Of a stretch of DNA of 64,000 nucleotides, positions 17,886 to 25,865 are shown piece after piece; position 1 is the stretch's first letter; every line of letters starts with the position of its first letter. The DNA is from DTKD01 sp964494345 (GTDB taxonomy: Bacteria > Armatimonadota > UBA5829). The stretch lies in contig CAZBSI010000001.1 in NCBI GenBank assembly GCA_964494345.1, forward strand, positions 124,001-188,000, written 5' to 3'. Under the pieces are notes generated by a model that was not told the DNA's origin, ran no database searches, and worked only from the letters and a program-made list of their open reading frames with translations. The position numbers and the translations under genes were made by a program.

Positions 17886-18479
17886 GTGAGTAATCGTCTG
17901 ATAACTGACGGCGCTACTGACCGTGATATTGTCAGCCGGGTAATCGACGGCGACGTGGAGGCGTTTGGCATTCTGGTCGAGAGATATCAGGATCGCATAT
18001 ACAGCGCGGTTCAGAACTATCTCTCCAATCCGGACGATGCGTTGGATGTAACGCAAGAGGCTTTCGTGAAGGCGTATACTAAACTGCGCGGCTTTGATGC
18101 CAATTCTGCGTTTTACACCTGGCTATACAGAATCGCGGTCAATACGGCTATTGATTCTCTAAGAAGGAAGAAAAGCAAGCCGACTGATTCGCTGGATGAC
18201 AGCAAATTCTCACAAACCGGTTTCGAGCCACCCTCCAAGGACCCGAAGACGGACCCGTTAAAGGTCGCGACGGCGCGTGAACAGGCGGATATGCTGCGGT
18301 CTGCGATCAGCAAATTGTCTGATAAGCTGAAAAGCGTGCTGGTGCTCTATGATGTTGAGGGGCTGTCCCAGGACGAGGTTGCCGAGATTCTGAAAATCCC
18401 GGTGGGCACCGTGAAATCAAGAGTTTCGAGGGCGAGGGCAGAGCTTAGAGAGATTCTTCGAGAGCAAATGGTGATATGA
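17886..18479 (+). CDS. ECF-family RNA polymerase sigma factor
   Basis: Alternative sigma factor of about 197 residues (sigma-E/W like). Region 2 runs from FGILVERYQDRIYSAVQNYL through DVTQEAFVKAYTKL and FYTWLYRIAVNTAIDSLRR. Region 4 is LPKL-like here as ISKLSDKLKSVLVLYDVEGL followed by DEVAEILKIPVGTVKSRVSR, the -35 recognition helix. GTG 17886 is chosen because GAGGGG sits eight bases before it and the upstream ATG lies before the promoter. The stop overlaps the next gene by ATGA, so the anti-sigma factor is translationally coupled. The stimulus is unknown; the RseB-like third gene suggests envelope stress. Confidence 0.93.
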   Translation: MSNRLITDGATDRDIVSRVIDGDVEAFGILVERYQDRIYSAVQNYLSNPDDALDVTQEAFVKAYTKLRGFDANSAFYTWLYRIAVNTAIDSLRRKKSKPTDSLDDSKFSQTGFEPPSKDPKTDPLKVATAREQADMLRSAISKLSDKLKSVLVLYDVEGLSQDEVAEILKIPVGTVKSRVSRARAELREILREQMVI

Positions 18480-18967
18480 CGATGAATTGTAAGACGGCGT
18501 GCAGCTTGATATCTGATTATCTCGACGACCAGTTAGCTGATTCACAAAAACAGAGTTTTGAGGCGCACATTGCCTGTTGCCGGATTTGTGCATGCAAAGT
18601 ATCAGACACCCGCGAGATTTTGGTCTCCTTATCCCTGCTCTCCGTCGAAAAGTCTCCCGTAGATTGTTGGGAGCAGGTCCGCAAAAGTATCGCCATCCTT
18701 CCAAAGTCCAGGCCTCAATGGTGGCGCGGTGTTTTGCGTCCAATGGTAGCGGCTCCGGCTGCGGTGGTCGCCGCTTTGATACTGGCGCTATTCATACTGT
18801 GGCCGCAGTCGACGCCTCCGGTTTCTGATAAGCCGTTGGCTTCGGAGTACGCTTATTATATCGGAGCTCATCAGCGAGCGCATGTCCCCTTGAGATTTGC
18901 GGATCAGGATGCTGCGTTTGTTAAAGCCGAAATACAGAAAGCTGGTTTGATAGCGGCTGCCAAATGA
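18476..18967 (+). CDS. Zinc-finger anti-sigma factor (zf-HC2/RskA-like, membrane)
   Basis: Holds the upstream ECF sigma factor inactive at the membrane. The N-terminal domain has the ZAS pattern HIACCRIC (H-x3-C-x2-C) preceded by the usual ISDYLDDQLAD. One transmembrane helix lies near residues 88-107 (VAAPAAVVAALILALFILWP), leaving about 50 residues outside. Length 163. It overlaps both neighbours by four bases, giving a tight sigma / anti-sigma / sensor order. Assignment rests on motif plus position. Confidence 0.88.
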   Translation: MTMNCKTACSLISDYLDDQLADSQKQSFEAHIACCRICACKVSDTREILVSLSLLSVEKSPVDCWEQVRKSIAILPKSRPQWWRGVLRPMVAAPAAVVAALILALFILWPQSTPPVSDKPLASEYAYYIGAHQRAHVPLRFADQDAAFVKAEIQKAGLIAAAK

Positions 18968-19875
18968 ATATAAATAGAACGCTGCTGGTATTGATAATTG
19001 CACTGATGTCTCTTGCAGTTCTGTGCGCAGCCGATTCAGCCGTCGAGATCGCTCGGCGTGCACAAAACGCGGAGAAGGCAGTCAGCTATCGCGGCACTAA
19101 ATCTATCTATGTGATCATCAACAACAAAACCTCCGCCTCGAAGGTTAAAATAGTCCACAGAAAGCCTGATATGACAAGACGAGAGTTCTACTCTCCAAGT
19201 CAATGTGCGGGGGCGGTGCTCATAGAACACGGCTCGAACACCTGGAAATACGACCCGGCCGCCAAATGCTGGGAGCAGATGAGTTGGATGATCGCCAGGG
19301 AATATCACCCGCGCGTGTTCGATAACTATAATCTGAAACTGATCGGCAACGACAAAATCGCCGGGCGCGATACCTATGTTATTCTGGCGACGCCGAAACA
19401 CGGTGAGAGCCGCCGGTATAAAATATGGGTGGACAAGCAGAATTATCTGATGCTGAAAATTGACACGCAGAACGCGGCAGGAAAGACGACGACTTCGGCT
19501 GGGTTTACAAATATCGTTGTCGAGCCACGCGATATTTCCTCGACGGTGTTCTCTGTTCCCGCCAACGCGCACAAAGCCGATTGTCCATCGTGTGTCGATT
19601 TCGTCGTGCGAAAACCTGCATATATTCCTAAAGGGTATAGATTGGTCGGGATAAGCAGAGGGATCGTAGACAGGCGATGTTATGCCCACCTGCAGTTCTC
19701 AAATGGGGCGAATATAATCTCCCTGTTTGAACGCAAAAGCTCGCGCGGCACAACCCCTAAAAATCAGCAGAAACTCGAGACTGTGATGTCCTGGGTGAAC
19801 GGCGGGGTGCTGTTTACCTTGATCGGTGAAGTATCCTCGCCCGAGCTGAAAAAGATCGCTGCGTCGATAAAATAA
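18964..19875 (+). CDS. RseB/MucB-LolA-like periplasmic regulator
   Basis: 303-residue exported protein with a signal peptide (LLVLIIALMSLAVLCAADS). The first 190 residues resemble the LolA-like fold of RseB: VSYRGTKSIYVIINNK, then MTRREFYSP, TWKYDPAAKCWEQM and IAGRDTYVILATPKH. The second part (PAYIPKGYRLVGISRG through AHLQFSNGANIISLFE) matches the small C-terminal RseB/MucB domain. In RseB systems this protein shields the anti-sigma factor from proteolysis until lipid or LPS signals appear. An analogous role here is inferred from gene order. It converges on phnE with eight bases between. Confidence 0.8.
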   Translation: MNINRTLLVLIIALMSLAVLCAADSAVEIARRAQNAEKAVSYRGTKSIYVIINNKTSASKVKIVHRKPDMTRREFYSPSQCAGAVLIEHGSNTWKYDPAAKCWEQMSWMIAREYHPRVFDNYNLKLIGNDKIAGRDTYVILATPKHGESRRYKIWVDKQNYLMLKIDTQNAAGKTTTSAGFTNIVVEPRDISSTVFSVPANAHKADCPSCVDFVVRKPAYIPKGYRLVGISRGIVDRRCYAHLQFSNGANIISLFERKSSRGTTPKNQQKLETVMSWVNGGVLFTLIGEVSSPELKKIAASIK

Positions 19876-19883
19876 AGCCGCTT

Positions 19884-21227
19884 TTAGATGATCTTCTCTC
19901 TAATTACCGCGCTGGCGTAGTCCATTACCATAACGACCCCGGCTATCATCCATATCGCGGTCGCCGCCTGGCGCCACTGAAGCAGGTTCATATATTGTAT
20001 GAGCTGATAGCCTATTCCGCCTCCGCCCACCAGGCCGATCACCGTCGCCATTCTCACATTAATATCCCACCGATACAGCGTAAAAGCGATAAACTGCGGC
20101 ACCACTTGCGGGATAACACCGAATATGACCACCTGGAACTCATTTGCACCAGTAGCTCGCACGGCTTCGATCGGGCCGTGTTCTATGCTCTCAATGGCCT
20201 CAGAATACAGCTTGCCCACTGCCCCAATACCGTGAATTGCAAGGGCCAACACGCCCGCAAACGGCCCTATTCCCACTGCGGCAACGGCGATTACTGCAAA
20301 TATCAGCACCTCAACGGAGCGTAATATCGTGAACACCGCACGCGTGATTCCGTAAAGAATCCTCAACAGCACCGAGCCTGACATCAGGTTTTTCGCCCCA
20401 AAGAAGCTGAGCGGTATTGCAAATAGCACCGAAATCGCCGTGCCCAGCAGCGCCAGATAGATCGTCTCCAGCATCTTCGGAGCAGCGTCTTGCAAAGCCT
20501 CGCTGATCACAAATCCGCGGCCCGGCACCTTAACCCGCGCCTGCACAAAATAATCCCCAGGAATATCTCTTGTGTTTACAAACGATTTAGTAAAGGTGCC
20601 ATCCTTGCCTGTTTTAATCTTGTCGATCTCAATTTCCGCGCCGCCGAGTAATATCAGCGAGCCTGAGCATCCCGGAGAAAAATGGCTGCCCTTAACTGTT
20701 ATGCGAGTGCCCACAGGCGCTATTTTGGGGCTGAGGGTCAGATGTGCGGACGTAGTCTGTTCGACCTCAGGCCGGGTTTCAACGCCTGGGCCGGGCACGA
20801 TATAAACAGCAGTAGCGGTTTGAGTGGTCGACTTCGCCTCGGCGAAGTCCGGCTTTGCCATTCCGCCTATGATCTGCCCAATTACTCCGCGCTGTTCGGG
20901 TTGAAGCTGCGGTATATGAATATCCGTGACCTGGCCTGCCGCAGCGATGTTCAGAATCAGAATTAGCAGAATCGGCATAAAAGTGGATATAACTCTGCCG
21001 CGCGCGACCATCACCGCATCGAATATATTCCACGCCCACACCAGCGCCATCCAAATCGCCAGCCACTGCAGTCCGACTCCATAAAATATCGCGGCCTGAG
21101 CAGGCAAACCTATCAGCAGCGTCAGTCCCCGTCGCACAGACCCAGCGTAAATCTGGCCAAGACCGGGAATGATCGACAGGACCCCGGCTATAAGCGCGTT
21201 TTTATTCGATGCCGATTCGTTTCTCAT
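19884..21227 (-). CDS. phnE: Phosphonate-type ABC permease (PhnE) with inserted Ig-like domain
   Basis: Membrane subunit of a PhnCDE-type importer. The C-terminal 190 residues are a normal PhnE: LETIYLALLGTAISVLFAIP, FGAKNLM, then the EAA loop KLYSEAIESIEHGPIEAVRATGAN broken here at about residues 365-388. The protein is 447 residues instead of about 260-280. Extra material comprises an N-terminal two- or three-helix segment (about 10-95, IIPGLGQIYAGSVRRGLTLL, like TM2/DUF5683 proteins) and an extracytoplasmic IPT/TIG-like domain (about 165-260, LSPKIAPVGTRITVKGSHFS and GDYFVQARVKVP). The gene overlaps phnC by four bases. Confidence 0.85.
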   Translation of the reverse strand: MRNESASNKNALIAGVLSIIPGLGQIYAGSVRRGLTLLIGLPAQAAIFYGVGLQWLAIWMALVWAWNIFDAVMVARGRVISTFMPILLILILNIAAAGQVTDIHIPQLQPEQRGVIGQIIGGMAKPDFAEAKSTTQTATAVYIVPGPGVETRPEVEQTTSAHLTLSPKIAPVGTRITVKGSHFSPGCSGSLILLGGAEIEIDKIKTGKDGTFTKSFVNTRDIPGDYFVQARVKVPGRGFVISEALQDAAPKMLETIYLALLGTAISVLFAIPLSFFGAKNLMSGSVLLRILYGITRAVFTILRSVEVLIFAVIAVAAVGIGPFAGVLALAIHGIGAVGKLYSEAIESIEHGPIEAVRATGANEFQVVIFGVIPQVVPQFIAFTLYRWDINVRMATVIGLVGGGGIGYQLIQYMNLLQWRQAATAIWMIAGVVMVMDYASAVIREKII

Positions 21228-21976
21228 GCTATTTCCACCTGCACGGCATCCTGACCATATATCTCTTTGAACCTTTTATCATCGATCTCTTCCGGGCTGC
21301 CGTCAAAGACCAGTTCGCCCGCTTTCAAGCCTATCACCCTGTCAGCGTATCGTCTTGCAAGGCTCAGAAAGTGCAGGTTGCACAGCACCGTCATTCCATC
21401 CCTTTTGTTCATTTCTTCAAGGTGATTCAGCACCGAGTGAGCCGTAGCCGGGTCCAGCGACGCCACCGGTTCGTCGGCGAGGATAACCTCAGGCTTTTGC
21501 ATCAAAGCACGGGCGATGCCGACGCGCTGCTGCTGTCCGCCGGAAAGGGTATCAGCACGCTGAGACTCCTTCTCCGACAGGCCCACACGGGCAAGACTTG
21601 CACGGGCATCTTCGTAATCCTGCGGTTGGAAATGATGGAACATACTCGACCACGACGATGTATAGCCCAACCTGCCGCTCAATACGTTTGTCATCACGCT
21701 CGATCGGCTGACCAGGTTAAAGTGCTGAAAAATCATACCGATCCGCCTGCGCACGGATCGTAGATCGGTTGTCGCCGTGATTTCGATATCGTCAAGGAAT
21801 ATCTTCCCGGAAGTCGGCTCAATAAGCCTGTTGATCGACCGCAGAAGCGTGCTCTTGCCCGATCCTGAAAGGCCGATAACCGCCACAAACTGCCCTGTGG
21901 GGATGTCCAGTGACACATCGTTAAGCGCATGTGTGCCGTTGGGGTATACTTTGGTCAGGTTTTTAATACGCAGCAT
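21224..21976 (-). CDS. phnC: Phosphonate-type ABC transporter ATP-binding protein
   Basis: Energises import through the PhnE-like permease. 250 residues, standard length. Walker A is GLSGSGKSTLLR (about 36-47), Q-loop MIFQHFNLVSR, signature LSGGQQQRV and Walker B VILADEPVASLDP. The QHFNLV and NVLSGRLG stretches are typical of the PhnC subfamily rather than generic amino-acid importers. It lies between phnD (five bases upstream) and phnE (four-base overlap). No phosphonate-degrading genes are in the window, so the substrate may be phosphonate, phosphite or phosphate. Confidence 0.92.
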   Translation of the reverse strand: MLRIKNLTKVYPNGTHALNDVSLDIPTGQFVAVIGLSGSGKSTLLRSINRLIEPTSGKIFLDDIEITATTDLRSVRRRIGMIFQHFNLVSRSSVMTNVLSGRLGYTSSWSSMFHHFQPQDYEDARASLARVGLSEKESQRADTLSGGQQQRVGIARALMQKPEVILADEPVASLDPATAHSVLNHLEEMNKRDGMTVLCNLHFLSLARRYADRVIGLKAGELVFDGSPEEIDDKRFKEIYGQDAVQVEIA

Positions 21977-21981
21977 ACTGG

Positions 21982-22896
21982 CTATTTCTTTTTGTCGATC
22001 TGTTCGAGCTGAACGTTTTCAGATTTAGCGACTTCCCGCACGGAATCGTAATCGCTGTCCTTTGTGCGTTCAAATCCGTCGATTCCGTAGAGGCTCATAA
22101 TCGTGATCCGCCCTTCATCAGAGGCCGCCACCTTTATCAAGCCATCGGTGATCTTTTTCACTATATCCGGCGGCAGTCCCTTGCGCACGCTGACCGTGTC
22201 GTTCGGTATCTCGAGGCTCTTAGCGATAACGTGGGTCTTTTCCAGCACATCCGGCAGTGAATTCACCACTTTCTCACGCGCATCCGTTCCGACACCGCCG
22301 TAAATCGCCCCTCCATCGACCTGTTTGTTGTAAACCGCCATTATCACGCGGTCGTGCGCTCCGGCGAATATCACATTAGAAAAATACGTCTCCGGGTCAA
22401 AGCCGCTGGATCGTATAAGATGTTTTGGATAAATAGCTCCACTTGTAGAGACCGGATCTCCGTAAGCAAAACGCTTGCCTTTAAGATCCGCCAGCTTGTT
22501 TATGCCGGTATCCGTGCGGGAGATTATATAGCTCCAATATTTGGCGGATTTATTACGAACCGTCACCAACGCCACTTCCACGCCGTATTTGTCGTGAGCC
22601 ATCACATACGGCACAGGCGGCAGCCATCCGACGTCGACATTCCCCGCGCCCATAGCCGTGATAACCGCAGTGTAGCTTGCCGGCACGCTGACCTCATACT
22701 TCAGCCCCGTTTCCTTTTCCAGAAGCTCAGCGAGTTTCTGTCCGCTTAAGACGAGCTTATTAGTGTCCAGTGAGGGGACCATAGCCATCTTAATAGGGTT
22801 GGACGCGCTGCCAGGCTCACCTGTTTTCTGGCCGCATCCCACTGCAAAGATAAGTATAATCAGCAATATCCAGCCGAATCTCAATCGAGAAAACAT
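21982..22896 (-). CDS. phnD: Phosphate/phosphonate-binding lipoprotein (PhnD family)
   Basis: Extracytoplasmic substrate-binding protein of the importer. ATG 22896 is chosen because GGAGG lies five bases ahead; the earlier in-frame ATG (22908) overlaps that site. Residues 1-22 form a lipoprotein signal ending FAVGCGQK. Family features include IKMAMVPSLDTNKL, the pocket motif VDVGWLPPVPYVMAHD, and DLKGKRFAYGDPVSTSGAIY. The last of these is close to the phosphate-group clamp of PhnD proteins. 304 residues. Upstream gene of phnD-phnC-phnE. Confidence 0.9.
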   Translation of the reverse strand: MFSRLRFGWILLIILIFAVGCGQKTGEPGSASNPIKMAMVPSLDTNKLVLSGQKLAELLEKETGLKYEVSVPASYTAVITAMGAGNVDVGWLPPVPYVMAHDKYGVEVALVTVRNKSAKYWSYIISRTDTGINKLADLKGKRFAYGDPVSTSGAIYPKHLIRSSGFDPETYFSNVIFAGAHDRVIMAVYNKQVDGGAIYGGVGTDAREKVVNSLPDVLEKTHVIAKSLEIPNDTVSVRKGLPPDIVKKITDGLIKVAASDEGRITIMSLYGIDGFERTKDSDYDSVREVAKSENVQLEQIDKKK

Positions 22897-23015
22897 TTTA
22901 TCCTCCATAAATCCGCTACACCAATATCAATTGGTCATTTTATAAGAATTATCCTTCGCAGTCTTTGACGCTGACTTCGCCAGGTGATAGACTCTTAGTG
23001 AGCAGGGGGGCGCCA

Positions 23016-23759
23016 TTGGCGAAACGACGATCAAAACCAAAGACAAGCGTTTTCTTGTTGCTGTTTCTTATCACAGCCTGCATCGCCGGGCTTGCAGTTC
23101 ATCGCCCCGCGAAAAAGCCGCCAACTCTGTTAGACACCCTCGATCACTGCTCTATTATAATCGATTTGACCGGTGGAGATTACAAAGTAGCCCCTGCGCT
23201 TGCAAATACCGCCGAGGCAGAGCATTTCGAGGCTATGATGAGGCGCATAAAACCCGTCGCCGCCATTACAGGCACTTATCACAACCCAGACTATCTTCCC
23301 ATTGGCGATATTCTCATCGACGGCAAGCTGGTCCACCGTGGATACCAGCGCCAGGGCATCGGAATCACATCCTCCGGCAAGATCGTCTTTCGGCAACGCC
23401 ACGGCTCTTCTCGGATCGATTGGGCCGGATGTCGTCACGGAATCGCGTGTGGGCCGCGGCTGCTGCGGGATGGGCAAGTCGCGATAGACGTCGTTGCTGA
23501 CGGTTTCAGCGAGGCTGCCAACACCATCGAGGCGGCGCGCTGTGCAGTTGGTGCCAATGCAAAGGGGCATTTGATTATGCTCGCCGTGCGCCAGCCGATA
23601 ACGCTGCGCATCCTCGCAGAGGCTATGGTCGAGCTTGGAGCGGTCGAGGCAATAAATATGGACGGCGGCTCGTTATGCGCTTTTTATGCCGACAACAGAT
23701 GTCTTATTCAGCCGATTCTGCCGGTCAGCAGCGTTTTGGCGGTATATAAGACAAAATAA
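23016..23759 (+). CDS. Phosphodiester glycosidase (NAGPA) domain protein
   Basis: Membrane-anchored or exported protein of about 247 residues from TTG 23016 (AGGGGGG five bases upstream); a longer TTG start at 22965 is possible. Residues 7-24 are one hydrophobic segment (TSVFLLLFLITACIAGLAV). The catalytic domain resembles the N-acetylglucosamine-1-phosphodiester glycosidase fold: AAITGTYHNPDYLPIGDILI early and LGAVEAINMDGGSLCAFYAD late, where AxxxDGGxS is the family signature. Members act on phosphodiester-linked sugars in cell-wall or exopolysaccharide polymers; the substrate here is unknown. It ends at a shared hairpin terminator. Confidence 0.78.
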   Translation: MAKRRSKPKTSVFLLLFLITACIAGLAVHRPAKKPPTLLDTLDHCSIIIDLTGGDYKVAPALANTAEAEHFEAMMRRIKPVAAITGTYHNPDYLPIGDILIDGKLVHRGYQRQGIGITSSGKIVFRQRHGSSRIDWAGCRHGIACGPRLLRDGQVAIDVVADGFSEAANTIEAARCAVGANAKGHLIMLAVRQPITLRILAEAMVELGAVEAINMDGGSLCAFYADNRCLIQPILPVSSVLAVYKTK

Positions 23760-23761
23760 AA

Positions 23762-23788
23762 ACGGGCAGAGCATAAAGCCCTGCCCGT
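23762..23788 (-). terminator. Bidirectional intrinsic terminator
   Basis: ACGGGCAG and CTGCCCGT form an 8-bp stem around an 11-base loop between two convergent genes. On the minus strand the stem is followed by TTTTTATTTT, so termination of the zinc-ribbon gene is the stronger direction. Confidence 0.8.
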
Positions 23789-23803
23789 GGTGTTTCTCAA
23801 TAG

Positions 23804-24013
23804 CTACCAGCCTCGGCGACCGCCGCCGCCGCCGCCAAAGCCGCCACCACCGCCGAAACCTTGCTCCGCTTTCTCAGCTTTGCGTCGGTCGCGGCAGGTC
23901 TTGCAGCGGATCGGTTCGCTGAAACCGCGGGACTGGAAGAACTCCTGCTCACCAGCGGTGAACGTGAAGGTCTGTCCACATTCCTTACAGGTCAGATCCT
24001 TGTCCTGGGACAT
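23804..24013 (-). CDS. Small zinc-ribbon protein with Gly-rich tail
   Basis: 69 residues. The fold is set by CKECGQTFTF and CKTCRDRRKAE (two CxxC pairs about 28 residues apart), the pattern of the probable zinc-ribbon family found in many environmental bacteria. The tail is nearly all glycine and ends in arginines, a composition associated with nucleic-acid binding. Function unknown. The ATG is followed by MSQDKDLTC and the gene ends at an intrinsic terminator, so it is a real short transcription unit. Confidence 0.8.
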   Translation of the reverse strand: MSQDKDLTCKECGQTFTFTAGEQEFFQSRGFSEPIRCKTCRDRRKAEKAEQGFGGGGGFGGGGGGRRGW

Positions 24014-24336
24014 TTGCTAAACCCCCTTACCATACTTTACTTTCACTTCTGTTGACATGTTGGACCATTGAACGGGGGCCTTGCATGCACCCAAGGGATC
24101 TGTTTCCTTATCTTCCGATTCTTTCAGTCCGGCCCGTGGAACTATCGACCTACACCCCACGGACAGCAGAAGCCACCTCCATTATACCTTACGCAGGGCC
24201 GTTTCAAAATAAAATATTCAACTATATGAAAAAAAACGTTGTGGAGGTGCGTCTAATGGTTATGGAGAATACCGATAATAGGGAATGAACATAGGGAGAA
24301 GCTCGACAGCGATGTACCGTTTCGGTGAGGGAGGAT
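24014..24336. other. Intergenic region, promoters expected
   Basis: About 320 bases between divergent genes (zinc-ribbon on minus, TPR on plus). A 78-codon open frame at 24052-24288 has no start site or family features. I see no repeat, hairpin or clear promoter, apart from a GGGAGG ribosome site just before ATG 24337. Confidence 0.35.
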
Positions 24337-24732
24337 ATGTCGGAGATAAGCAAAGATATAGAGCGTGGGATAAATGTTTTCAAGCAGGGCGATTTTGACA
24401 AGGCCGCTGGGTTGCTTGAGGACGCCTCACGTCGCTATCCTGATAGCTACGATGCATTCGTCTACCTCGGGGCAGCTTATGCCCAGCAGGGGCGACACAA
24501 CGCCGCTATTGGTGCGTTCAAACGAGCCTCCGACATAAAGCCGGACTCTCCGCGCATACACTACAATCTCGGACAGGCTTACGAGGCCGCTGGCGTGCCG
24601 AGAGAGGCATGGTTCGAGTATAAAAAAGCCCTCGAAATTGACCCAAAATACGGATTGGCGCGCGGCGCTCTGATCTCGCTGACGCAGCGATTGCCAAAAT
24701 TGCTTGCCCCTGGCATAGAAGTAGCCGCATAA
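24337..24732 (+). CDS. Short TPR-repeat protein
   Basis: 131 residues with three tetratricopeptide repeats: FKQGDFDKAAGLLEDASRRY, then AFVYLGAAYAQQGRHNAAIG and IHYNLGQAYEAAGVPREAW. The start is ATG 24337 because the paralogue at 40543-40908 begins with the matching MSENDQFKRGVEAFKAGDFD. TPR units mediate protein contacts; the partner is unknown. It probably lies in its own transcription unit. Confidence 0.82.
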   Translation: MSEISKDIERGINVFKQGDFDKAAGLLEDASRRYPDSYDAFVYLGAAYAQQGRHNAAIGAFKRASDIKPDSPRIHYNLGQAYEAAGVPREAWFEYKKALEIDPKYGLARGALISLTQRLPKLLAPGIEVAA

Positions 24733-24802
24733 CGACTTCTCTTGCATTATCGGCCATATTAAGCAATAAATTGTAACAACAATTTGGACGCAGCCTTTTG
24801 TC

Positions 24803-24818
24803 TGGCACGAATTGTGCA
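24803..24818 (+). promoter_or_regulatory. Near-consensus sigma-54 (-24/-12) promoter
   Basis: TGGCACGAATTGTGCA matches TGGCACG-N4-TTGCW at all but one defined position (G instead of the first T of TTGC). It points into a 230-base stretch without a plus-strand gene. A chance match is possible; no sigma-54 gene is in the window. Confidence 0.5.
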
Positions 24819-24829
24819 AGTAGTGAATA

Positions 24830-25035
24830 TGAGAATAGAATATCGACAGTGCTGATTAGCGCACACCAGGCGGGTAGATCAATAGCACGGCAGCGACGAC
24901 AATTTTCCACGGGCGAGTGCCATGCTCCGGTACTCTCCGATAAACCCGCACAAGACGGGTGTGTTGCTCCAGAGCGAGTAATGCCTCAGCACTGGCATCG
25001 CCCCGGCAGAGACTCCAGGTCTTCGCCGGGGCGAA
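24830..25035 (+). ncRNA. Possible structured RNA or leader
   Basis: No protein is encoded on the plus strand between 24733 and 25949. This stretch has several GC-rich self-complementary segments. The strongest is TCGCCCCGGC (24997-25006) with GCCGGGGCGA (25024-25033), a perfect 10-bp stem containing an inner AGAC/GTCT stem. ACCCG-N7-CGGGT is another. Together with the sigma-54-like site upstream this could be a small RNA of about 200 bases ending near 25035. I could not match it to SRP RNA, 6S RNA, tmRNA or a cobalamin or c-di-GMP riboswitch. The hairpin could equally be the terminator of the minus-strand nucleosidase gene. Confidence 0.3.
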
Positions 25036-25052
25036 TGTTACATCTAGCCGTT

Positions 25053-25805
25053 TCAGTTACGCATCCTGAGCAGCATCGTGCCAAGCACCTCGCCGAGGTT
25101 ATCCGACGCCTTGAGGCTGTTTCTGCGTAGTCGCCACAACTGCGGCCACAAAGCAGGACGGCCGGCAATTAGAGCCAATCGCTGAGTCCATTGCTGATTT
25201 GTGGCAAGCAATTCCACTTCCTGCGGTAAATCTCGATCGGCTATGTCGCTTATGCCCTTTACAACCACAAATGGCACCCGCCTTACGGAGCAGACCTCAG
25301 CGGCTGCGTAGGCCTCCATATCCAGAGCTGCGGCCCCTGTGTTTCGATAGATACTGACCTTTTCGCTTGCGTTCAAAATTATTCGGTCGCAGGTTACCAT
25401 ATCAGACCGCCAGATTGTAAACCCCAGCTTCCCGCTTGGCGGAGTCGAGGCCATCAGTCCTGTACTGCATTCTATCGTAGGTCTGGTCATATCCGGCAGC
25501 TTCACATTGTCCGCCATCACCACATCGCTGACCGCCGCCTTGCCATCAAGCGCCGCCGCGAAACCCGCGCAGGCAATCCACGAAGCTCCCTGATCTATCA
25601 GCCGATGCGTCGCTTCGCTGCACAGCTTTCTTCCCATACCCCCAACTTCGGCCAATACCCTCAATTCGCCGATTTGCCAGGCGATTTGTGAGGGATGTTG
25701 AGTTCGGAGTCTGCGCGAATGAGAAAGTACGCGGCGCAAACCCCTCATCTCGGTCTCCAAAGCAAACACAATTCCGAAAGTATTTTGATGATGCCTGCCC
25801 ATCAA
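25053..25805 (-). CDS. Phosphorylase-superfamily nucleosidase (MTA/SAH nucleosidase-like)
   Basis: Purine-nucleoside phosphorylase/hydrolase fold, 250 residues. Visible are the opening GIVFALETEMRGLRRVL, the glycine-rich WIACAGFAAALDG with GDVVMAD-type strand SDVVMADNVKLPD, and the substrate motif ALDMEAYAAAEVC (the family's xMExx glutamate). FVVVKGISDIADRD carries the catalytic aspartate region. Members hydrolyse methylthioadenosine or S-adenosylhomocysteine, or act in hopanoid or futalosine metabolism. Exact substrate undetermined. Divergent from the uracil-DNA glycosylase gene, sharing a palindromic operator-like site. Confidence 0.8.
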   Translation of the reverse strand: MMGRHHQNTFGIVFALETEMRGLRRVLSHSRRLRTQHPSQIAWQIGELRVLAEVGGMGRKLCSEATHRLIDQGASWIACAGFAAALDGKAAVSDVVMADNVKLPDMTRPTIECSTGLMASTPPSGKLGFTIWRSDMVTCDRIILNASEKVSIYRNTGAAALDMEAYAAAEVCSVRRVPFVVVKGISDIADRDLPQEVELLATNQQWTQRLALIAGRPALWPQLWRLRRNSLKASDNLGEVLGTMLLRMRN

Positions 25806-25832
25806 TGACTACCCCGAAAATTGATTAGTCTG

Positions 25833-25849
25833 TATGGGTAATACCCATA
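25833..25849. promoter_or_regulatory. Perfect 17-bp palindrome between divergent genes
   Basis: TATGGGTAATACCCATA is an 8-1-8 perfect inverted repeat 27 bases ahead of the minus-strand nucleosidase start and 17 bases before the plus-strand ATG 25866. TTGATT (25821-25826) and CATAAT (25846-25851) flank it with a 19-bp spacer. It is a likely operator for both genes; the regulator is unknown. Confidence 0.5.
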
Positions 25850-25865
25850 ATAGAGATGATTGTCT

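Noticed and set aside
24052..24288. Plus-strand open frame of 78 codons
   Set aside because: No start signal and no coding character.
24830..25035. Cobalamin or c-di-GMP riboswitch
   Set aside because: Neither the B12 box nor the conserved c-di-GMP core is present on either strand, and no gene follows on the plus strand.
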